From assembly GCA_016764415.1 (NCBI GenBank), contig JAESRY010000112.1:1818-7577 (forward strand): 5,760 nt of DNA, given 5' to 3'. Origin of the DNA: Cycloclasticus sp. GTDB lineage: Bacteria; Pseudomonadota; Gammaproteobacteria; Methylococcales; Cycloclasticaceae. This document shows, piece by piece, positions 1 through 5,760 of the stretch. Each line of letters starts with the position of its first letter. The first letter of the stretch is position 1. The notes under the pieces are model-generated. The model saw nothing but the letters and a program-made list of their open reading frames with translations, was not told the origin of the DNA and made no database searches. The translations under genes and the position numbers were made by a program.

Positions 1-1797
1 TCCCGTGTCATCGCCTGTGTTGGCGGAATCATCGTGCAGATGACATAGCTCGTTAAAGCCTAGGCCATAAGCTGATACAGAATCCAATTGAAATAATTTT
101 TCAGCAGTATGGTTTAAGCTTAAAATCTTACCCCTTTTATCTGTTGTAAGAACGGCTTCATTAATAGAGGCAAGCGTGGTTTGAGCCAATTCTTTTTCAT
201 TTTCTAAAGCCAGTTCTGATTTTTTTAGGTCTGTAATATCAATGATGGTACCAAAGCTTCTAATAGGCGCTCCATCGGCGTCAATCTCAATTTCCCCCTT
301 ACCATTTACCCAAATCCAGCCCTCATTATTAGAGCGTAGGCGATAGGTTATATCAACGTATGGTTTTTTCGCAGACAGACTCTTTTCTAGAGTTTTTTCA
401 AGGGGCTCAACATCATCGGGGTGGACGCATGCTTTCCAGTTGTCAATATGATGATGCCATTGGCTTACGTCAGGGCTAATTTTAGCAATAAAATGGGGGC
501 TAAAAAATAGCTCGCCCGTGACGATATTCCATTCATAAATACTGTGGTATGTGTCTTTATAAGCAATCTCTTCTCGCTGTAAGATTTGTTCACGTTCAGC
601 TAAAATATTTTGGGCGTCTGTAATATCTTGGCGAATCCCCGTTACTTTTATAGCTTGGCCGTTATCATCCCATGCAGTGATATGAGCCAGTGTTTTATAC
701 CAACGATACCCACCACCGCCAAAGGTTGAGCGCCATGTACATTCTTTTATCAACGGTTCAGAGTTTGATAAACCATCAGTGAATTGTTGCACCATCGGTA
801 AATCATCGGGGTGAATTGACAGTGGTAAGGGATTTAATGTTATTTTTGTGGCTGTTGAAATGATGCGTCCATTTTCTTGCTTGAACCCCAAGTGGTTATA
901 TGAACCGTCAGTTAAGTCATATTCAACTAAGCTACTCTTTGTGCTGAGCATAGAAAGAGAAAATTGATCGTCACGCTCTTGTAGGAGAAGTTCTTGTGCT
1001 TTTTGGGTATGTATATCAGTAACGATGCCAACAATGCGTTTTACGGCGCCTGTACTCGAGCGCTCTATGATGTTGCCTCGTACAATGACCCAATGATATT
1101 CACCCGCTAACTTAATGCGGTAAGTGATGTTTAGATGATGGGTCTCTTGTTTTAGCAGAGCATGCATTGCTTTTGAGGAAGCGTCCAAGTCATCTGGGTG
1201 AATGTTAGGTGTCCATGATTTTGCAGCGTATATCGTCTGATTCGGAGTAAGCCCCAGGCCTACTTTCCATGCTTCAGAAACGTTGACTGTATCGTTAGTT
1301 AGATTCCAGTCCCAAAGGGTATTATCCGAGCCGCTAAAGGCCTTATTAAGAACTTGAATAGTTTCACTTGAGTCGGTTTCTATGGACTCTAATGTATCGT
1401 AGAAGTTTGTAATACTGACGATAGAGGCAATTTTGCCTTCATCGTCATATTGATACACGCGGCTTTTAAGGCGTTCCCATAAAACCTCGTTGTGGGAGTT
1501 TGTTATTCGATACGTGTGGGTAAATTGTTCAATTTTGCTTTTAAAGAGGTCATTATATTTTTTTTGTAATGCAGGCATATCTTCTTTATGAACGATAGAA
1601 GACCAAAACTCCATGGTGTCTAAGGCGTCATCCGTAGAAAATCCGAAGCGTAAATGGGTGTCGCCATAAATAGTGACTTTATTTGTGCTTAATTCCCAAA
1701 TCCATACGATGTTTGCAGTGAAATCTAATATTTCATGGTGAATCGCTAATTCATCATGGAGACTCGTTTGGCTGTTATTTTGTTTTACGCGGGACAT
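1..1797 (-). CDS. Multi-PAS sensory protein, N-terminal 599 residues (C-terminus outside window)
   Basis: This is an open frame of 599 codons that runs off the left edge without a stop. The ATG at 1797 is the first possible start after an in-frame TAG at 1809-1807; no clear Shine-Dalgarno precedes it. Translation shows tandem PAS domains, mostly PAS_3-like, at about residues 15-135, 150-265, 275-393, 408-525 and 533-599+. Each of the first four carries the family's His-x-x-Asp loop motif: HKED (70-73), HPDD (200-203), HPDD (329-332) and HPDD (459-462). Domains 2-4 end in the usual G-x-x-x-D-I junction (e.g. GTIIDITDLKKSE near 516-528), followed by short helical linkers rich in Glu, Gln and Leu. 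Domain 5 (NEAVLTTDKRGKILSLN) resembles the PAS that often sits directly before GGDEF. There is no signal peptide or membrane segment, so it is probably cytosolic. The output domain is not visible; a diguanylate cyclase with or without EAL is my best guess, a histidine kinase the main alternative. Ligands are unknown. Confidence 0.88.
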   Translation of the reverse strand, partial: MSRVKQNNSQTSLHDELAIHHEILDFTANIVWIWELSTNKVTIYGDTHLRFGFSTDDALDTMEFWSSIVHKEDMPALQKKYNDLFKSKIEQFTHTYRITNSHNEVLWERLKSRVYQYDDEGKIASIVSITNFYDTLESIETDSSETIQVLNKAFSGSDNTLWDWNLTNDTVNVSEAWKVGLGLTPNQTIYAAKSWTPNIHPDDLDASSKAMHALLKQETHHLNITYRIKLAGEYHWVIVRGNIIERSSTGAVKRIVGIVTDIHTQKAQELLLQERDDQFSLSMLSTKSSLVEYDLTDGSYNHLGFKQENGRIISTATKITLNPLPLSIHPDDLPMVQQFTDGLSNSEPLIKECTWRSTFGGGGYRWYKTLAHITAWDDNGQAIKVTGIRQDITDAQNILAEREQILQREEIAYKDTYHSIYEWNIVTGELFFSPHFIAKISPDVSQWHHHIDNWKACVHPDDVEPLEKTLEKSLSAKKPYVDITYRLRSNNEGWIWVNGKGEIEIDADGAPIRSFGTIIDITDLKKSELALENEKELAQTTLASINEAVLTTDKRGKILSLNHTAEKLFQLDSVSAYGLGFNELCHLHDDSANTGDDTG

Positions 1798-1842
1798 ATG
1801 TAATAACTATAGCCGACCGCACAAAAAAAACACAATTAGAGG
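1798..1842 (-). other. Short gap between moeA and the PAS gene, with a T8 run and a weak promoter-like sequence
   Basis: On the minus strand this 45-nt gap holds a run of eight T (1830-1823) with no convincing GC-rich stem before it; only a 4-bp TTAG/CTAA pairing spans the end of moeA. It is therefore not a clear intrinsic terminator. A TATAGT at 1811-1806 lies 18 nt from TTGTGT (1835-1830) and resembles a sigma-70 promoter, but it would start transcription within a few bases of the ATG at 1797 and give an almost leaderless message. Whether the PAS gene is read through from the tup-moeA operon or has its own start cannot be decided from sequence. Confidence 0.25.
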
Positions 1843-3111
1843 TTAAAATAAAACACTAAATACTTGAACGCTGACCCAGTCCCCTTCAGTGATGGATGAA
1901 CGTTCGTGTTCAAGAATGATAAACGCATTGGCGTCGCTCATCGAACGTAAAATACCAGAGCCTTGTTTGCCTGCGGTGCATACTTCCCATTCACCATCTT
2001 CTCCCTTCGATAATATACCGCGCTGAAACTCTGTTCGCCCGGCAATTTTACGAATGGAATGTGTGCACCGCGCTTTTATAATGGGGCTAATTAATGGCGT
2101 AGAGAGCCCCATCATTTTTTGTAAGCAAGGCAAAGCAAATTGATAAAACGTTACCATCACGGCAACGGGGTTACCGGGTAGGCCAAAGAAAGTTGCGTCG
2201 CCGATGTTGCCAAAAGCAACCGGCCTACCAGGTTTCATGGCGACTTTCCAAAAATTAATAGAACCGGTTTCTGAAAGCACTTGTTTGGTGTAGTCGGCTT
2301 CGCCAACTGAAACGCCGCCGGAGGTAAAAATAGCATCCGCGTTCTTAGCGGCTACGTTAAAGGCTTGCCGTAGTTGTTCGGGGTCATCGGGGATGATGCC
2401 CATATCGAGCACCTGACAACCTATTTTCTTCAGTGCCGCCATCATGCTGTAACGATTGCTGTCATAAATACAGCCTTCTCGTGGGGCATCGCTTATGCTT
2501 AATACTTCATCGCCGGTTGAAAAAACAGCAACAGTCAGCGCTGTGGTGACGCTTATTTCAGAAATTCCAAGTGATGCAATAAGTCCAATTTGCGGCGGTG
2601 TTAATTTAATGCCAGGCTCTAATATTATTTGGCCTTGTTGAATGTCTTCCCCAGCTTGGCGAACATTTTGCCTTGCACTATGGCGTGCGTCGATGCGAAT
2701 GGCATTGCCATGCACTTCAACGTGTTCCTGCATGATGACGGTATCAGCCAACTCAGGCATTTGTGCGCCGGTCATGATTTGAATGCATTCGCCTTTTTTC
2801 AACTCGCCTTTATAAGGGTGTCCGGCGACAACGCGCCCAGCAATATTGAATGATAAGACCTGTTCTTCCGCCGGCAAGTCTGCTTGCATTATGGCGTACC
2901 CATCAACAGCAGAATTACAATGGGACGGCACATTAACCGGCGAAGTGATAGCTTGTGCTAGCACACGATCAACGGCGTCAGTTAAGTTGATTTGCTCGGT
3001 GGCTTTTTTGGCGGATACGGCACCGAGCATGTTTTTAAGGGCACTTTTTACGGTTAAAGTGCCTTGCTCATTTTCATCGCCGCAACTGCTTTGAACGTTC
3101 AGTGTACTCAT
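1843..3111 (-). CDS. moeA: MoeA, molybdopterin molybdenumtransferase
   Basis: MoeA inserts molybdate (or, in some organisms, tungstate) into adenylylated molybdopterin, the last common step of Moco/Wco synthesis, in the cytoplasm. At 422 residues it matches full-length family members (E. coli about 411), with an extra polar N-terminus of about 17 residues before the usual first helix. Family motifs appear in order: NSAVDGYAI (66-74, with the conserved Asp70), MTGAQMP (113-119), STGDEVL (198-204), a MoaB/MogA-like domain about 190-335 containing TSGGVSVGEADY (263-274), then MKPGRPVAFG (292-301) and GLPGNPVAV (310-318), and a C-terminal beta domain about 344-420. By analogy with E. coli MoeA, Asp70, Thr114, Glu202 and the Asp pair at 242-243 match the active-site residues. 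The ATG at 3111 lies 1 nt after the tupC stop with no evident Shine-Dalgarno, so expression probably depends on coupling to tupC. Last gene of the tup operon. True metal preference is not readable from sequence. Confidence 0.96.
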   Translation of the reverse strand: MSTLNVQSSCGDENEQGTLTVKSALKNMLGAVSAKKATEQINLTDAVDRVLAQAITSPVNVPSHCNSAVDGYAIMQADLPAEEQVLSFNIAGRVVAGHPYKGELKKGECIQIMTGAQMPELADTVIMQEHVEVHGNAIRIDARHSARQNVRQAGEDIQQGQIILEPGIKLTPPQIGLIASLGISEISVTTALTVAVFSTGDEVLSISDAPREGCIYDSNRYSMMAALKKIGCQVLDMGIIPDDPEQLRQAFNVAAKNADAIFTSGGVSVGEADYTKQVLSETGSINFWKVAMKPGRPVAFGNIGDATFFGLPGNPVAVMVTFYQFALPCLQKMMGLSTPLISPIIKARCTHSIRKIAGRTEFQRGILSKGEDGEWEVCTAGKQGSGILRSMSDANAFIILEHERSSITEGDWVSVQVFSVLF

Positions 3112-3123
3112 GTTAATTTTTTT
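3111..3123 (-). promoter_or_regulatory. tupC-moeA junction with A7 run and stop-start coupling
   Basis: On the minus strand seven A (3123-3117) are followed by the tupC stop TAA (3115-3113), one C, and the moeA ATG (3111-3109). No Shine-Dalgarno is present, so reinitiation after tupC termination is the likely way moeA is translated. The moeA frame is +1 relative to tupC, and it is open through this junction (codons CAA, AAC, AAA, AAA, ATT, AAC before the ATG). Slippage on the A7 run could thus bypass the tupC stop. The arrangement is observed; slippage is conjecture. Confidence 0.5.
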
Positions 3124-3823
3124 GTTTTGCCGCGTTTAAATGGGTAACGTTATCGGTTACAGGCGATTTTTTCAGAACATTAAGTTGGCCCTGTTCAAGC
3201 TGCCAATGCTGGTCGGCAAGGTGTTCAACGGTATGGGTTTCATGGCTGCTAATCATGATACTAATGCCTTCAAATTTAAGCCGTTGTAATAGCAGCCCTG
3301 TTTGTTGTTTTGCTTGGGTGTCCATACTAGCGGTGGGTTCATCTAGCAACAATAATCGAGGTGACAAAATACGCGCACGGGTCAGGGCAACGCGTTGTTT
3401 TTCTCCGCCCGATAATTGCTTGGCAGAACGATGAGCAAGGTGTGATAAGTCGGCCCACTCGAGCGCTTGCATCACTTTTTTATGAATGCTGGCTTTATTC
3501 TCGCCAGAACGATGCAAGCCGTAGGCAATGTTATCGGTCACGCTGGCATCAAATAAATAGGGTTGTTGGTGTAAATAAATAATGTCTTTTTGAATGTAAG
3601 GCTTACCTTGTGACCAAGTCATATCGAGGCCTTGGTAGTGAATCTTGGTTGTATCTGGTTTTAATAAACCAGCCATTATTTTAAATAGAGTGGTTTTTCC
3701 AGAACCGTTACGTCCCGTTAATAATGTACATTGGTGAGCAGGTACTTCCAGCTTATCAATGCTAAAAATTAACTTGCCAGACATCGTTATGCTGATGTCG
3801 CTGTAACTAATCAACGGATTCAT
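3113..3823 (-). CDS. tupC: TupC, ATP-binding subunit of tungstate ABC importer
   Basis: This cytoplasmic ATPase powers import through TupB. All nucleotide-binding motifs are intact: Walker A GRNGSGKTT (37-45), Q-loop glutamine in YLHQQPYLF (Gln86/87), ABC signature LSGGEKQR (137-144), Walker B LLLLDEP (157-163, catalytic Glu162), D-loop around SMD (166-168) and switch His194. At 236 residues it has only the ATPase domain plus a short polar tail (about 212-236). It lacks the C-terminal TOBE/MOP oxyanion-sensing domain that makes ModC about 350 residues, which supports a Tup rather than a Mod assignment. The ATG at 3823 overlaps the tupB stop in an ATGA arrangement (3820-3823), with only a distant, weak AAGG upstream, so it is probably coupled to tupB. 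The substrate is inferred from the neighbouring binding protein, not from this sequence alone. Confidence 0.92.
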   Translation of the reverse strand: MNPLISYSDISITMSGKLIFSIDKLEVPAHQCTLLTGRNGSGKTTLFKIMAGLLKPDTTKIHYQGLDMTWSQGKPYIQKDIIYLHQQPYLFDASVTDNIAYGLHRSGENKASIHKKVMQALEWADLSHLAHRSAKQLSGGEKQRVALTRARILSPRLLLLDEPTASMDTQAKQQTGLLLQRLKFEGISIMISSHETHTVEHLADQHWQLEQGQLNVLKKSPVTDNVTHLNAAKQKN

Positions 3824-4521
3824 GAGTGTGATTCGCCTTTGCCTTGGAATATGCTAACGCCTGCATTTAAAGTTAAGGATAGCACGAGTAAAACAATGCC
3901 TAATGCGATGCCTTGTGCAAACTCGCCCTTGCTGGTCTCAAGTGCAATGGCGGTTGGGATGTTGCGTGTTGCATGAAGTATATTGCCGCCCACCATCATC
4001 GAGCAGCCAATTTCTGCAACAACGCGACCAAAGCCTGCGACTACAGCGGCAATAAGACCAAAGCGCACTTCGTACATGAGAGTGAAAAACGCTCTCCAAG
4101 GTTTAGCACCGAGGGTAATAGCGGTTTCCCATGCGCGACGATCAGCGGCTTGAAAGGCCGCATGGGCCATGGCAACAAGCAGGGGGAAACTCAGCATAAT
4201 TTGACCAATCACCATGGCTTGGGCGGTAAACAACAGTTTTAAATCACCCAAAGGGCCACTGCGTGACAGAACAAGATAAAGCGTTAAACCGATGATAACA
4301 GCCGGCACTGACATGAACGTGTTAAACAGAGCAATGAGTGTGCGGCGTAGAGGAAACTGAAAAAAGGCGAGGAAAAAAGCAATCACTAAGGCGATAGGCG
4401 TTGCGATTAAGATGGCGGAGAAAGAAACGCCAAATGACAGAGATATGATTTCCCATATATCTGTGTCGCCGCTTAATAATAACTCGAATGCGGCAACACT
4501 GGCCTGGCTTAAATCACCCAC
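3820..4521 (-). CDS. tupB: TupB, membrane permease of tungstate ABC importer
   Basis: This is the inner-membrane channel subunit of the TupABC importer. It has about five hydrophobic segments, near residues 24-53, 62-86, 99-121, 150-172 and 202-226. The cytoplasmic coupling (EAA) loop is visible at about 132-151 (ETAITLGAKPWRAFFTLMY), where TupC should dock. The N-terminal LLLSGDTDIWEIISLSF and the MSVPAVIIGL and GRVVAEIGCSMMVGGN stretches fit the TupB-type permease family (COG4662-like). The 233-residue length is typical. The start is a GTG at 4521 that overlaps the end of tupA by 8 nt. There is no Shine-Dalgarno and no other start codon close enough to preserve the conserved N-terminus, so translation is probably coupled to tupA. 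Related permeases move molybdate or sulfate; tungstate is inferred from TupA. Confidence 0.92.
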   Translation of the reverse strand: MGDLSQASVAAFELLLSGDTDIWEIISLSFGVSFSAILIATPIALVIAFFLAFFQFPLRRTLIALFNTFMSVPAVIIGLTLYLVLSRSGPLGDLKLLFTAQAMVIGQIMLSFPLLVAMAHAAFQAADRRAWETAITLGAKPWRAFFTLMYEVRFGLIAAVVAGFGRVVAEIGCSMMVGGNILHATRNIPTAIALETSKGEFAQGIALGIVLLVLSLTLNAGVSIFQGKGESHS

Positions 4522-5335
4522 CGTTTAAAACGTTAGTGATGGCAGTAGGGTAAAAAAGTTGCTCGCCATTCTTTTTAAAACCATTAATCATTGCTTGCCC
4601 CGTTGGCGAGGTGAGCCAAGCAATGAGTGACATGGCTTTTAAATATTGAATGTCTTGATGCAGGGCAGGGTTAACAGCAATGATACCGTACGGGTTTTTT
4701 AGCAAAACACCGCCGTCATTTAAAATTTGTAATGAAAGCTTGTCTTTATACGCGAGCCACGTGCCACGGTCGGTGAGTGTGTAAGCGTTTAACTCATTAG
4801 CCATGAGCAGTACTTTGCCCATGCCTTGCCCCGCTTCTTTATGCCAAGCACCCGCTGGTTCTATTCTGGCGCTTTTCCATAAAAACATTTCTTTTTTGTG
4901 GGTGCCAGAGTTATCGCCACGGGAGACGAAGCTTGCTTCATATTGTGCAATTTTTTTAAGCGCATCGACCGTGCTGTTTTTGCCTTTTATCTTGGCCGGG
5001 TCACTGCTTGGGCCGACTAAAACGAAATCATTTTCCATGGTGTCTCGCCTATTTACGCCATAGCCTTCGGCAATAAACACGTCTTCTGCTTGTCGGGCGT
5101 GCACCATCACCACATCGGCATCACCGTGGCGAGCAATTTGTAGCGCTTTGCCCGTACCCACGGCTATAACGTCTACTTGAATGCCTGTTTGTTTTGTAAA
5201 CGCTGGCAGTAACACGGCTAATAAACCTGAGTTTTCAGTGCTAGTGGTGGTTGCTAAACGCAACGGTTCGTCGGCAAACCCAGTCAGGCTGAAAAGCAGG
5301 GTGATTAACAGGGCAAGATGAGAGCTAAACTTCAT
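4514..5335 (-). CDS. tupA: TupA, periplasmic tungstate-binding protein
   Basis: This secreted binding protein captures tungstate and delivers it to TupB/TupC. Residues 1-21 are a Sec signal peptide (positive n-region, hydrophobic core LALLITLLFSL, likely cleavage after GFA); no lipobox is seen, so the protein should be free in the periplasm. The family hallmark TTTSTENSG lies at 29-37, followed by IAVGTGKALQIARHGDADVV (57-76), YGVNRRDTMENDFVLVGP (92-109), SRGDNSGTHKKE (138-149), EAGQGMGKVL (167-176) and YTLTDRGTWL (185-194). All are typical of TupA (COG2998) and unlike ModA. The TTTS loop and the Arg of SRGDNSGTH (Arg139) correspond to residues described as contacting the oxyanion in characterised TupA proteins. 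The 273-residue length is normal. It is the first gene of a four-gene operon with tupB, tupC and moeA. No strong Shine-Dalgarno precedes the ATG at 5335. Vanadate is a less likely substrate that close homologues could bind. Confidence 0.95.
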   Translation of the reverse strand: MKFSSHLALLITLLFSLTGFADEPLRLATTTSTENSGLLAVLLPAFTKQTGIQVDVIAVGTGKALQIARHGDADVVMVHARQAEDVFIAEGYGVNRRDTMENDFVLVGPSSDPAKIKGKNSTVDALKKIAQYEASFVSRGDNSGTHKKEMFLWKSARIEPAGAWHKEAGQGMGKVLLMANELNAYTLTDRGTWLAYKDKLSLQILNDGGVLLKNPYGIIAVNPALHQDIQYLKAMSLIAWLTSPTGQAMINGFKKNGEQLFYPTAITNVLNGG

Positions 5336-5472
5336 GTTTATATTATGTTTGATATGAAGCGAACAATGTTAACGGTGAGGTGGGATGTGGGCAAGTAAAA
5401 GTCAAGGTTATATGTGTACAATAATGCTTATGTCGCTTTAGCGTACGCATTTAAATTTAAGAGGGAAAACAC
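5336..5472. promoter_or_regulatory. Divergent tupA / acuI intergenic region
   Basis: This 137-bp region must contain the start signals of both divergent genes. Toward acuI, TACAAT at 5417-5422 is a possible -10 but has no good -35 at the right distance. Toward tupA, the reverse strand has an AT-rich CATAAT-like -10 near 5347-5342, with only poorly spaced -35 candidates. A gapped, imperfect dyad (GTTTATATT against GCTTCATATC on opposite strands) spans 5336-5361 next to the tupA start. Small perfect palindromes cluster before acuI: GCGTACGC (5441-5448) and TTAAATTTAA (5451-5460), plus a CGCT-TT-AGCG inverted repeat (5434-5443). None matches a regulator site I can name with confidence. No Moco riboswitch-like structure is evident. 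Confidence 0.4.
5459..5465 (+). promoter_or_regulatory. Ribosome binding site of acuI
   Basis: AAGAGGG lies 7 nt before the ATG at 5473, which is normal Shine-Dalgarno spacing and fixes that start. It is the only clear Shine-Dalgarno in front of a gene in this window. Confidence 0.75.
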
Positions 5473-5760
5473 ATGTCAGATACATTTAATGCCATTGTCG
5501 CCACAGAGGTTGACGGTAAAGCCAAGGGTCAACTGCAACAATTATCGCTAAGCGACTTGCCAGATGAAGAGGTGCTGATTGATGTAGCTTACTCGTCGCT
5601 TAATTTTAAAGACGGTTTGGCTGTGTCGGGTAAGGGAAAAATATGTAAACGCTTGCCGATGGTGTGCGGTATTGATTTGGCGGGAACGGTGGCTGAATCG
5701 GCATCCGATAAATTTACGGTAGGCGACAAGGTGTTGGTGAATGGTTATGGCTTGGGTGAA
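5473..5760 (+). CDS. acuI: Acryloyl-CoA reductase (AcuI/YhdH family), N-terminal 96 residues
   Basis: This is a zinc-independent medium-chain dehydrogenase/reductase. Characterised AcuI enzymes reduce acryloyl-CoA to propanoyl-CoA with NADPH in the cytoplasm, a step used in DMSP/acrylate breakdown and for detoxifying acryloyl-CoA. The visible 96 residues are the start of the GroES-like substrate domain. YSSLNFKDGLAVSGKGKI (about 44-61) and MVCGIDLAGTV (about 66-76), then the VGDKVLVNGYGLGE stretch (83-96), follow the E. coli YhdH pattern closely (SSLNYKD, GKGKI, GIDFAGTV, GVGEN). The catalytic and NADPH-binding parts lie beyond the right edge. The start ATG is set by a good AAGAGGG upstream. 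It is transcribed divergently from tupA, with no obvious functional tie to tungstate. The physiological substrate in this organism is inferred from the family; YhdH-type members are also annotated simply as quinone oxidoreductases. Confidence 0.92.
   Translation, partial: MSDTFNAIVATEVDGKAKGQLQQLSLSDLPDEEVLIDVAYSSLNFKDGLAVSGKGKICKRLPMVCGIDLAGTVAESASDKFTVGDKVLVNGYGLGE

Noticed and set aside
1806..1835. Rho-independent terminator for the tup-moeA operon
   Set aside because: A T8 run is present on the minus strand, but no stable GC-rich stem precedes it; only a 4-bp pairing was found.
2629..3094. Two plus-strand open frames (2629-2853 and 2846-3094)
   Set aside because: They lie antisense inside moeA, whose protein is motif-complete; their translations resemble no family and have no ribosome sites.
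3361..3582. Plus-strand open frame antisense to tupC
   Set aside because: It is the complement of conserved ABC ATPase sequence; its composition is a frame shadow.
3913..4242. Plus-strand open frame of 109 codons antisense to tupB
   Set aside because: Cys/His/Lys-rich shadow of permease membrane segments; no ribosome site and no recognisable domain.
4803..5063. Plus-strand open frame antisense to tupA
   Set aside because: It overlaps conserved TupA motifs on the other strand; nothing supports expression.
3113..5335. Molybdate (ModABC) transporter identity
   Set aside because: The binding protein has the TupA TTTS and SRGDNSGTH motifs, and the ATPase lacks the C-terminal MOP/TOBE domain of ModC.
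5336..5472. Moco-type riboswitch or other structured leader before tupA
   Set aside because: The region is short and AT-rich near tupA, with no extended set of conserved-looking stems.
1..5760. CRISPR array, insertion sequence, tRNA or prophage signals
   Set aside because: No regularly spaced repeats, transposase frames, terminal inverted repeats or tRNA-like folds were seen; the genes are ordinary housekeeping or sensory types with consistent codon use by eye.

Overview
The window looks like chromosomal DNA of a Gram-negative, probably marine gammaproteobacterium. That guess rests on moderate GC content by eye, a Sec-type periplasmic binding protein, a YhdH/AcuI-type oxidoreductase closely resembling the E. 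coli protein, and a large multi-PAS sensor of the kind common in aquatic gammaproteobacteria. No 16S or other taxonomic marker is present, so genus and order are not resolved.

Layout, left to right. (1) Positions 1-1797, minus strand, hold the first 599 codons of a soluble protein with four complete tandem PAS domains and most of a fifth; its C-terminal output domain lies beyond the left edge. (2) Positions 1843-5335, minus strand, hold a compact four-gene operon transcribed tupA > tupB > tupC > moeA: tungstate-binding protein, membrane permease, ATPase, and the enzyme that inserts metal into molybdopterin. The junctions are an 8-nt overlap, a 4-nt ATGA overlap and a 1-nt gap, so the last three genes are probably translationally coupled. 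(3) A 137-bp divergent intergenic region separates tupA from (4) the first 96 codons of a plus-strand acuI/yhdH-type acryloyl-CoA reductase, which runs off the right edge.

How the genes work together. TupA captures oxyanion in the periplasm, TupB and TupC import it using ATP, and MoeA loads the metal onto adenylylated molybdopterin. The operon therefore covers both ends of the route from external tungstate (or molybdate) to finished cofactor. The placement of moeA directly behind a tungstate-type importer, rather than with moeB, mog or modABC, is the most interesting point in the window. The PAS protein and the reductase have no evident biochemical link to metal handling.

I found no mobile element, CRISPR array, tRNA, rRNA or recognisable riboswitch. 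I do not see an undescribed system here. The points worth a second look are the tungstate/MoeA pairing, an A7 run at the tupC-moeA junction that could allow a TupC-MoeA fusion by slippage, and possible operator-like sequence in the divergent intergenic region.
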